NCBI RefSeq assembly: GCF_052060035.1
Contig: NZ_JBPOEA010000008.1
Location: 60,814 to 124,813 of the forward strand
Source: Fodinibius sp052060035
GTDB taxonomy: Bacteria > Bacteroidota > Rhodothermia > Balneolales > Balneolaceae
Direction: 5' to 3'
Length of the DNA: 64,000 bases
This document shows, in pieces, positions 51,344 to 60,000 of this stretch (positions are counted from its first letter, which is position 1; each line of letters opens with the position of its first letter). The notes under the pieces were generated by a model. It saw only the letters and a list, made by a program, of their open reading frames with translations. It was not told the origin of the DNA and did no database searches. Position numbers and translations under genes: made by a program.

Positions 51344-52567
51344 CTACACCCATGGAGATTGATCGGAGGCCTGTGCAATTTTTGCTGTGTCTATGGCAAT
51401 AACCAGCTCTTCATTGGTGGGAATTACCCAGACTTCCGTTTTGGATGAATCACTGCTTATTTTCTGTATCTTGCCCGATTCCGTTGATTCATTTCTTTCA
51501 GGATCAATCCCAATACCCAGTGATTCCATATTTTTAAGAGACTGCCGACGTACCATTGCCGAATTTTCTCCGATTCCGGCAGTAAAAATAATGGCATCAC
51601 AACCGTTTAGAGCTGCAATATACGAGCCGATATATTTCTTTAAGTCATAGCAGAATACATCAATCGCCTGCTGACACCGACGGTCCCCCCGTTTTGCTTC
51701 TTCAGTGAGTTCTCTCATATCTGCCGCATAACCGCTCAGTCCCAATAACCCGCTATGCTTGTTCAACAGTGCATGTAGGTTATTGAGAGACAGCTCTTCT
51801 TTTTCAACCAGGTAAAAGAGGATAGACGGATCAATGTCACCTGAACGGGTGCCCATTACCAATCCTGATAGCGGAGTGAAGCCCATAGAAGTATCAATCG
51901 ACTTGCCGCCTTTTACAGCTGTAACGGAAGCACCGTTTCCCAGGTGACAAGTAATCACCTTGGTATCCTCTACGGGTTTGTCGGTCATTTTGTAGTATTG
52001 TCGGCTCACATAATAGTGTGATGTCCCGTGAAATCCATATTTCCGAATTTTATAACGGCGATATAGCCGGTTCGGAATGCCGTACAGATATGCTTCGGCA
52101 GGGAGTGAGTGGTGAAATGCCGTATCAAATACCGCAACATGGGGTATTTCAGGCAGATACTTCATTGCGGCTTCTATTCCTTTTAAATTCGGAGGATTAT
52201 GAAGCGGAGCCAGGTCGAATGCCTGCCTGATGGCATCTATCACATCCTCATCAATGAGAACCGAGTCTTTGAACATTTCGCCGCCGTGAACAACCCGGTG
52301 ACCGACAGCTTTAATATCATCCGTCGATGAGATTGCCGTATTATCTGAATCCATCAGAAAATTCATAATTTCCTCCAAAGCCTTAATGTGATTCTCGATC
52401 TTACGGGTATCTTTTACCGATTTGAATCCTACAGGCTCATGTTTAACAATGGAAGTGACCGCACCGATACGTTCCACGATACCGGAGCAGATCTCTTTTT
52501 GTTCCGAGGTTTCAATTAGATTGTATTTTACGGATGAACTGCCACAATTGATCACAAGTACGATCAT
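51344..52567 (-). CDS. ackA: Acetate kinase
   Basis: 407 residues from the ATG at 52567, since VLVINCGSSSVKYNL must be at the N-terminus; an upstream ATG at 52594 would add nine unlikely residues. Motifs: VGHRVVHGGE, the Asp/Arg region FDTAFHHSLP, GFHGTSHYYVSRQ, CHLGNGASVTAV, GTRSGDIDPSI and FTAGIGENS, covering both sites of the ASKHA fold. It interconverts acetyl phosphate and acetate with ATP formation. No phosphotransacetylase gene (pta), its usual neighbour, is next to it. Located between tRNA remnants 2 and 3. Confidence 0.96.
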   Translation of the reverse strand: MIVLVINCGSSSVKYNLIETSEQKEICSGIVERIGAVTSIVKHEPVGFKSVKDTRKIENHIKALEEIMNFLMDSDNTAISSTDDIKAVGHRVVHGGEMFKDSVLIDEDVIDAIRQAFDLAPLHNPPNLKGIEAAMKYLPEIPHVAVFDTAFHHSLPAEAYLYGIPNRLYRRYKIRKYGFHGTSHYYVSRQYYKMTDKPVEDTKVITCHLGNGASVTAVKGGKSIDTSMGFTPLSGLVMGTRSGDIDPSILFYLVEKEELSLNNLHALLNKHSGLLGLSGYAADMRELTEEAKRGDRRCQQAIDVFCYDLKKYIGSYIAALNGCDAIIFTAGIGENSAMVRRQSLKNMESLGIGIDPERNESTESGKIQKISSDSSKTEVWVIPTNEELVIAIDTAKIAQASDQSPWV

Positions 52568-52828
52568 TACATTCTGTATCCAAAGGTTGAACAATTAATA
52601 TGAAATAGCTTAATATAGTGAAGGTGAATGAATTTTTGATAAAGGTTGAAGGATTCAGGTTGCAATGTAGTATCCTTTTTGGCAGATATTTAAATTTCTT
52701 ATTATGCCTGCGTTGCAATGTTTATATGATATAAGTACTAAAGTCGTTACCTTTTACTAATATTAACTTTCGGAAAGTAATCTATTTTGCAACTGCAAAG
52801 TTATTCCATGTTAAATCAGATAAATACT

Positions 52829-53410
52829 ATGAAGAAATTTTCGACAATATTCCTTCTTTGCTTATTGGGTATATGGGGTTGTAGTAACACAAAGAATGTT
52901 TCTCGGGTAGATTCCGATCAAGATATTAATTTAAGTGGGCGATGGAATGACTCTGATTCACGGCTGGTATCCGATGAGATGATAAATGATGCCCTTTCAC
53001 GCAGCTGGCTCAAAAATTACACCGAAGAACACGGTCGCAAACCCACGATTATTGTAGGAACGGTCAAGAACAAGACCAGTGAGCACATTAGTGCCGAGAC
53101 TTTCATTAAAGACATGGAACGTGAGATTCTGAATTCAAATAGAGCCAGAATTGTACAGGCCGGGCAAGCTAGAGAAGAGTTGAGAAAAGAACGGGACGAT
53201 CAACAGGATTATGCTTCCCTTTCAACAATGAAAAAATGGGGACTAGAAAGGGGGGCTGATTTCGTCCTGCAGGGAACCATCAATTCTATTACGGATTCCA
53301 ACAAAAAACAAAAACTTATTTTTTATCAGGTCGATTTAGAGCTCACTGATCTTGAAAACAATGAAAAAGTCTGGATAGGAACCAAGAAGATCAGAAAAGT
53401 CGTGAAGTAG
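52829..53410 (+). CDS. LpoB-type penicillin-binding protein activator lipoprotein
   Basis: 193 residues from the ATG at 52829. Lipoprotein signal ending LLGIWGCSN (Cys18). The mature chain has LSGRWNDSDSRLVSDEMIND, RKPTIIVGTVKNKTSEHI and VLQGTINSITDSNKKQ, the LpoB/CsgG-like fold of outer-membrane lipoproteins that activate penicillin-binding proteins. In Bacteroidetes-like bacteria such proteins pair with a TPR lipoprotein, as here (15 bp downstream). Exact PBP partner unknown. Confidence 0.85.
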   Translation: MKKFSTIFLLCLLGIWGCSNTKNVSRVDSDQDINLSGRWNDSDSRLVSDEMINDALSRSWLKNYTEEHGRKPTIIVGTVKNKTSEHISAETFIKDMEREILNSNRARIVQAGQAREELRKERDDQQDYASLSTMKKWGLERGADFVLQGTINSITDSNKKQKLIFYQVDLELTDLENNEKVWIGTKKIRKVVK

Positions 53411-53425
53411 TCAGAAACTCCTGAA

Positions 53426-54841
53426 ATGAAGAAGTATAACAGACTGTTTTACGGCTTTGTGCTGCTCGCTATAGTATTAATTGCTGGATGTGCCACGTAC
53501 TATCAAACAACACTGGACTTTCAGGAAAACTTTGTCAAGGGAGAAATTGAAGAAGCCAATAAGGTACTTGATAAAAATAAAAAAGCAGCGACCAAGGATA
53601 AGAGTAAGCTGCTGTACAACCTGCAAAAAGGCGTCGTTTTACAGATGCTCGGCCGATTTGAGGAAAGCAACAAATTTCTTGAAGAAGCCTATATCTTTAC
53701 GCAAGACTATCGTCAAAGCAATTTAAACAAAGCTGCCAGCCTTGTTACCAACCCAACGACTAAGCCATATACCGGAGAAGATCATGAGCTGGTCCTGATA
53801 CACTACTATAAGGCATTAAACTATCTCCGAATGAACCAGTATGAGGAAGCCTTGGTAGAGTGTCGAAGAATCAACAACAGGCTTAACCAACTGAACGACC
53901 GGTACGAAAATCGAAAAAATCGATATAAACGGGACGCCTTTGCTATGAACCTGATGGGTATCATATATGAGGCATCAGGAGATGTAAATAACGCGTTTAT
54001 TGCCTATAGAAATGCCTACGAAGCCTATTCGGAAGACTACAAACAGCATTTTAATACCGATGTTCCAACACAATTAAAAAAAGATTTGCTGCGAACAGCC
54101 TATTTAAATGGTTTTCCCGAAGAGCTGGAGCGATATGAGAAAAAATTCTCAACGGAATATAAATATCAGGAGAAGAAAGGGGGAGAATTAGTATTTTTCT
54201 GGCATAATGGATTGGGACCGGTTAAAGATGAATGGAGCCTAAACTTTTTTATTGTCAAAGGGCAGGGCGGTTTTGTCATATTTGTAAACGAAGAACTTGG
54301 ACTAAGTTTTCCTTTCCCGTTGCCTGCTATGGGTGAAGGAACCGGAGGACTCGGAGATCTCAAATTTATAAGGGTAGCATTTCCAAAGTATGTGGAACGG
54401 AAGCCATATAATCAAAGCGCAGAATTGGTTTCCGGTAATACAACGTACAGACTGGAAATGGCACAAAATATCAATCAAATAGCCTTTAGCACACTTGAAG
54501 ACCGTATGGTGCGGGAATTTTCCAATTCACTGCTGCGGCTTGCATTAAAACAAACCGCAGAAGGACAAACACGCAAACTCAACCAGAATCTTGGAGCTCT
54601 ACTCTCTATTGTTAATGCCGTATCTGAAAAGGCAGATACCAGGAACTGGCAGACCATACCGTATACTATTTCCTATGCACGAGTACCTTTGGAAGAAGGG
54701 GAGAACAAGATCAAACTAAATACCCGCACACCCAGAAAGAGTGGGAACAAAGAGAAGGTTTTTGAGTTTCGAGCGCAAAAAGGAGAAACAATTTTTTACA
54801 GCTTTCATAGCTTGGAAAGCATTCCGGTTAGTCTGAACTGA
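53426..54841 (+). CDS. TPR-containing lipoprotein (COG3014-like)
   Basis: 471 residues. Signal ending VLIAGCATYYQ (Cys22). Helical tetratricopeptide-like pairs fill residues about 35-230 (LLYNLQKGVVLQMLGRFEES, YEEALVECRRINNRL, MNLMGIIYEASGDVNNAFIA), followed by a beta-rich C-terminal region (FVNEELGLSFPFPLPAMGEG). COG3014 proteins commonly follow LpoB genes and are thought to form an outer-membrane complex with them. Fifteen bp after the LpoB-like gene. Confidence 0.85.
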   Translation: MKKYNRLFYGFVLLAIVLIAGCATYYQTTLDFQENFVKGEIEEANKVLDKNKKAATKDKSKLLYNLQKGVVLQMLGRFEESNKFLEEAYIFTQDYRQSNLNKAASLVTNPTTKPYTGEDHELVLIHYYKALNYLRMNQYEEALVECRRINNRLNQLNDRYENRKNRYKRDAFAMNLMGIIYEASGDVNNAFIAYRNAYEAYSEDYKQHFNTDVPTQLKKDLLRTAYLNGFPEELERYEKKFSTEYKYQEKKGGELVFFWHNGLGPVKDEWSLNFFIVKGQGGFVIFVNEELGLSFPFPLPAMGEGTGGLGDLKFIRVAFPKYVERKPYNQSAELVSGNTTYRLEMAQNINQIAFSTLEDRMVREFSNSLLRLALKQTAEGQTRKLNQNLGALLSIVNAVSEKADTRNWQTIPYTISYARVPLEEGENKIKLNTRTPRKSGNKEKVFEFRAQKGETIFYSFHSLESIPVSLN

Positions 54842-54918
54842 TGCGTATCGCATTCCATTAACGAACGTATTGATAGATCTTTTAAAATTTCTCCTTGTGA
54901 GAAATACCGGGAATCCTT

Positions 54919-55569
54919 TTACAAATGTATGGTTAAACCGGAGGTGATGTTGATGTCAGATTTCTTTAAACCCCGTGGTGGCTTGTTGTCGTAACGCCAA
55001 ACGAAGGAAAGTCCCAGGTCCAAATATTCATTTATCGCTACTTCCAAACTCATTTCATTCAGCAATCGAAAATCACTAAAATCGGAGATTGCCGGCTGAT
55101 AATAGGTTGAGTTTAAAAGAGTGCTGTTCCTTCCAATTTCATAGGAAAAAAATCCAACAGTATTTAAGCGGAGCATATTTGTATTGGCGTCCTTATCCGC
55201 AAATAATTGCTCTCTATCCAATTTTTCGTTTTCGTACATCAATCCTAATCCCAAATTAACATCAGGACTATCCGCTGTCCCGAATTTTCTTCGAAGACCG
55301 GCTCCGATAAGCTGGCGGCTTTTCAAAATCAAATCTTTATTTTGCTGATATTGATAAAAAGAAAACGTTCTATATCGGCTATTGAATATATAGTTATATC
55401 GAAGCTGCAAAAAACTTTTTGATGTAATGGTGTTTTCATCCTCACTTAGAAACCTTAGCCCGGTAAAAAGCTTAATCGCATGCCTTCGCTGCTCATATCC
55501 AATAATAGATTGCCCTTCAATCTCCAATACCTCTGAATTCCCTTTCTCTAAGTCAAAATCAGCTGACAA
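54919..55569 (-). pseudogene. 5'-truncated outer membrane protein gene (DUF481-like)
   Basis: 216 residues of a beta-barrel protein with alternating strands (LQLRYNYIFNSRYRTFSFYQ, LGLGLMYENEKL, GLSFVWRYDN, ending in LTIHL). Family looks like DUF481 salt-induced outer-membrane proteins, whose chain normally begins with a signal peptide just before the GLSADFDLEKGNSEV-type segment. Here the frame reaches a TTG and then, three codons upstream, an in-frame stop (TGA), with no signal peptide. The break is 35 bp from tRNA remnant copy 3, which suggests the 5' end was removed by a recombination event there. Likely inactive. Confidence 0.65.
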
Positions 55570-55603
55570 GCCAGCGAATCAACCGGGGAACCCCTTGACG
55601 ACC

Positions 55604-55648
55604 TTGGATCAGAAAATTGAGGGTTCGAATCCATTCGGTCTTACTTTC
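55604..55648 (+). repeat. tRNA 3'-end remnant, copy 3 (att-like)
   Basis: CTTGGATCAGAAAATTGAGGG followed by TTCGAATCC and ATTCGGTCTTACTTTC. It is more diverged than copies 1 and 2 in the acceptor strand and anticodon loop, so it looks like the oldest. It keeps the same terminator block downstream as copy 2. Confidence 0.7.
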
Positions 55649-55653
55649 TTATA

Positions 55654-55690
55654 AGCCCATGATCCGTAGTGAGTTATGGGCTTTTTATTT
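55654..55690 (+). terminator. Terminator hairpin after tRNA remnant copy 3
   Basis: AGCCCAT (55654-55660) pairs with ATGGGCT (55675-55681), followed by TTTTATTTT. It is a decayed form of the copy 2 hairpin (several loop-side base pairs lost). Confidence 0.7.
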
Positions 55691-55821
55691 TAGATATTAT
55701 TACCAAATAGAGAAGAGCGGAGCCAATTTTGGGTAACAAGGCCATACTCTAACCATACTTTAGCAAAGGGAAATACATAATTTCTGTTTGCATATAAATT
55801 CAATTGCAAAATACGCATTGA

Positions 55822-56994
55822 TTATTCCCTGTAATACTCCAAAACTAACAAGGTGATATCATCCGACTGCTGTGCTCTGTTGATGAATTTCAGTACATCT
55901 ACGATAATGCCCCTCAGTAATTTTCCGTCAGAATCGGCGGCGTGTTTAGCTAAATATTCTTCCAGGCGTTCTTCATCATACATATCCTCAATTTCATTCA
56001 TAGCTTCCGGTACGCCATCGGTATATAAAACAATCTTGTCCCCTTGTTGCATCTGAATTTTCTTTGATTCATACGTGATAGGCTCAATCTTGCCTAATAG
56101 CAATCCATTAGTATTTTCAACTTGTTGGACAGAACCGTCATTTCTAACAATGTAAGGTAAGTTATGCCCACCGTTGCAGTAATCAACAATCCCAGTTACG
56201 GTATCTAGCACACCGTAAAAAACCGTAACAAAAGTAGAGATATCACTCTCAGGGATAAGCATGGTGTTCACCGCAGAAAGACACTGGGCCGGATCGTGAA
56301 CCTGGGATGCGATGCCTTTGAGCATGGTGCGCGAAACCGCCATATAAATGGAAGCAGGAATGCCCTTTCCCGACACATCGCCAATTACAAAAGCAAGGTG
56401 TGTATCATCAATGAAGAAAAAATCATAAAAATCACCCCCCACTTCTTTCGCGGTATGCATTTCGGCATACACGCTAAACTCGCTGCGATCCGGAAAAGCA
56501 GGGAAGTTCTTCGGTAGTATGTTCTGCTGTATGCGGGCAGCGGTGTCTAAATCCTGCTGTACGTCGTCCAGTTGTTTTTTCTGGCTCATCGATTCTTTAA
56601 CGTAGCTAATCTCTTTGAGTCCTTTTTCTATAGTGGTTTCCAAATCACCAAAATCAATGGGCTTGGTTACAAAATCGAACGCCCCGCGGTTCATGGCTGT
56701 ACGGATATTCTCCATATCGCCGTATGCCGAAACAATAACCGTTTTTAAGGCATGATCATTTTTCTCCTGCAGCTTTAACAACAACGTAAGCCCATCCATG
56801 GTGGGCATATTGATATCCGAAAGGATCAGCGAAATATTGTGTCCGCCTCCGTTCAACATATTCAGTGCTTCAAGTCCGTTTTCGGCAAAAAAGAACTTAT
56901 AGTCGTTATTTCGAATTTTCTTGCGAAACTTCTGGAGAATAAGCATTTGCAGATCTGGCTCGTCATCAACCACCATAATATTATGCGTTCTCAT
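55822..56994 (-). CDS. Response regulator with SpoIIE/PP2C phosphatase output
   Basis: 390 residues. Receiver domain (1-125; SLILSDINMPTMDG with Asp60, YGDMENIRTAM, TKPIDFGD), a short coiled linker, then a PP2C/SpoIIE domain (about 190-390; AKEVGGDFYDFFFIDD, IGDVSGKGIPASIYMA, ILYTDGVPEAM-like motif). Such RsbU-type proteins dephosphorylate anti-anti-sigma factors in a partner-switch when phosphorylated. The gene lies 43 bp downstream of the propeller kinase and is almost certainly its partner. No anti-sigma genes are adjacent. Confidence 0.93.
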   Translation of the reverse strand: MRTHNIMVVDDEPDLQMLILQKFRKKIRNNDYKFFFAENGLEALNMLNGGGHNISLILSDINMPTMDGLTLLLKLQEKNDHALKTVIVSAYGDMENIRTAMNRGAFDFVTKPIDFGDLETTIEKGLKEISYVKESMSQKKQLDDVQQDLDTAARIQQNILPKNFPAFPDRSEFSVYAEMHTAKEVGGDFYDFFFIDDTHLAFVIGDVSGKGIPASIYMAVSRTMLKGIASQVHDPAQCLSAVNTMLIPESDISTFVTVFYGVLDTVTGIVDYCNGGHNLPYIVRNDGSVQQVENTNGLLLGKIEPITYESKKIQMQQGDKIVLYTDGVPEAMNEIEDMYDEERLEEYLAKHAADSDGKLLRGIIVDVLKFINRAQQSDDITLLVLEYYRE

Positions 56995-57037
56995 AACCGT
57001 AGGCTTTAAAATTAATTTTATAAATTACTGACAAACA

Positions 57038-60000
57038 TCAGACAGCCGGATGCATAGGTATCTTTATAATAAAACGGGTAAATACATTTGGCTCACTTTC
57101 AATTTCTAATTCGCCTCCGTGTGCTTGAATAATATCATTTGTGATATAAAGCCCCAGCCCGGTACCTTCGATACCTTTCTTTGTAGTAAAAAATGGCTGC
57201 ATAATTTTTTTCCTGATCTTCTCAGGTATTCCCGGTCCGTTGTCCTCAATTTCGACGATAGCCTGAGCACTTTTTTTGCCGGTTCGTATTGTTAATTTGG
57301 GTTGATATGCTGACTGCTGATCACCCGCCGCTGAAAGTTTATCTCTCATCGCATCAAACGCATTATTGCACAGGTTCACGATTACCCGGCTAAAGTCCTC
57401 GGCAATGAGTGGCACTTCATTTAGTTGATCATCGAGATGCATATCTATTTCTACATTCATCGGATCTTTTCCCGCACGCATGCCGTGAAAGGCCAAATTC
57501 ACAAATTCTTTCAGCAAGGAGTTCAGTTTGGTGGGCTCAATAGTACCGATACCGCCCCGGCTGTGCTGCAGCATCGATTTAACAATACGATCGGCGCGTT
57601 TTCCATGCTCATGTATTTTGTGCAGGTTAGTTTCTATGTCATCCAGAATGTTGACGATATATTGTCTGTCATCCCCTCGGTCGGATATTCCAATAGGCTC
57701 CCCTTTCAGGAAGGACTTTGCATCAAGTAACGCGTTTTTCACCTCTTCAATCAGCTCAATGCTGAGATCTGCGAAATTATTGACAAAATTGAGAGGATTC
57801 TTGATTTCGTGGGCTATGCCAGCGGTGAGCTGACCGAGAGAGGCCAATTTCTCCTGTTGTACCAGTTGTTTTTGCGCTGCCCGGAGCTCTACAAGAGCCG
57901 CTTCCGCTTTTTCTTTGGTTTGCTCCAGTTGGTTGAAGTCATCATAACGGGCATAAGCTATTGAAAAAGTCTCGGCCAATGATTTTGACAGGGTGATTTC
58001 ATTGTCTGTAAGTGGCTCTTTATTTCCAATATATAACATACCCTGCTTAAAAGGAATGAGATGTAAATAGAGCGATTCGGGAGGTTCTTCTGCCCCGGGG
58101 TACGCTTTCTTGTCCCGAATTTGACCTTGCTCGGTCATTGATTTCGTCCACTCAATAAAATCTTCCCGGTCCCAGTGTTCTTTATAAACCGTTCCGTTCC
58201 TCCAATGGTGGGCCACATTTGCAGTAAACGAATTAGCCCCGAAAGGAAAATTCAATATGGAAAGTAAATGCCCGTCGGATGCCGATAAATAGAATCGGAT
58301 AGTGGATTCATGATCATCAAGAATACATACCCCACATCTAAAAAATGGGATGCCGATCGCCGTCAATTCACGCCATATCACCGGAATAATTTGCTGCAAA
58401 TCTTCTGAAGATCGCATACTGGAAATCTCCCCGCGAACCCGATCAAGCGAGGCTTGCTTCATAACTTCTTGGGAGTGGGCCTCGGCTTTTTGCAGATCGA
58501 GAAAGCGAATATATGATTGTTCAAAAATCTTTCCGAATCGTTTAAGAATTTCATTATCCTTATTAGAGAATCTTTCCCCGGTATTGTTGATTATGAAAAT
58601 ACTTGTGTTTTGTGATATGGTCACAGATCTCGTATAGCCGCCCGGTAGGGATAGCAATTGTTTTTTCATCTCCTCTGGCACTGATCTCCAGGGTTGATGT
58701 TTAAATAAATGCTCAAAAAACTCCCCCTTTTCTTCTTTTGAGTATTTTTCGACCAAGAAATCTTTTTCCTCTTTTATTGCGTCTCTCAGACACTTGAATA
58801 TTGGTCGGTCTAAGAATGGAACTACGGCTTTTTTGGCATAGTCGGCGGCCCCACCCGATCCCCAAATGGGTACATTCCGATCAACCTCATCATTTATGAC
58901 AATAAATACGCCCCCATTTATATTCATGTTAATTTTTTTCAATTGCTCCGCAACCGTGTTGACAACCCCTTGCAGCTCCGAGGTATGACGCATGGCCATA
59001 CTTGTCGAACGGACTCTTTCCAGCGCGGCCTCTATTTCAAGTTCACGGTAGGCTTTCTCGATTTTTTTGGCTTGCTCTAATTCACGCTGTTGTATTTTTT
59101 CTCTTTCATTGCGAATCGTACGTGCTTTTTGAACCCGGTGAACAAAGTATACTCCTCCCATGAAAACAAGAATATAGAACAAGTATGCAATCCAATAGCG
59201 GTACCAGGGCGGTAAAATTTTAAAACTGTAAATCAACGGTTCGCTCCAAATGCCATCCGGGCTTTGCGCCTGTACCATAAAGTTATAACTACCTTCAAAT
59301 ATATTACCAAAGCTAGCTGTGGCTTTGTCGGTTACCGGCGACCATTCTTCATCGTTGCCTCCAAGTTTATAGCGGTACCGAACCAGATGAGGCCGTGCCG
59401 TCTCTATCCCTATAAAGTCAAAGGTTATATTGTTTTTTCTATATGGTAGTACCAGGTTTTCAGGAATAGCACTAAAGGGACGTATACCATCAAAGCGTAC
59501 ATTTTTGAATCTGATTGCCAAGGTATCACGTTCACTTGTCGTCAAGGTTCGGTCAAATGCCCGAAGCTCGTCAATGACGTAAGCAGGTACGTTATTCGTG
59601 TTCTGTTTTAGTGGTTGATCGTTTTTTTGTGCCCAATCCAGGCTGTGCCAGCTAATGGTCTCATTATTTATTTTTACGTTTTGTATGTATACAGTTGGCA
59701 CTTGTTTACTTTTGTGAACGCTGTTATAATCGAACCGCACCAGTTTATCACCCGTACCCGCCCATATAAACTCTCGGCTGTCTTTAAACAGGCTGTAAAT
59801 ATGACTTACATCTTTTATCGGGTATCCTGTTTTTTCGTTATAATTTTCGATGCCGTTTTTGGCAATTTTCCCACCTTCAGTCCCTATTCCGCCGTTAAGG
59901 ATTGTAAAGCCGTAACTGGTTCCGATGATAAGATTACCGGTGCTGTCTTCCACAATATTATAAACCACATCATTTGCCAATCCTTCGGCCGTGGAAAAGT

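Noticed and set aside
46747..55648. The three tRNA remnants as functional tRNA genes
   Set aside because: None has a 5' acceptor strand, D-arm or full anticodon stem, so no cloverleaf can form.
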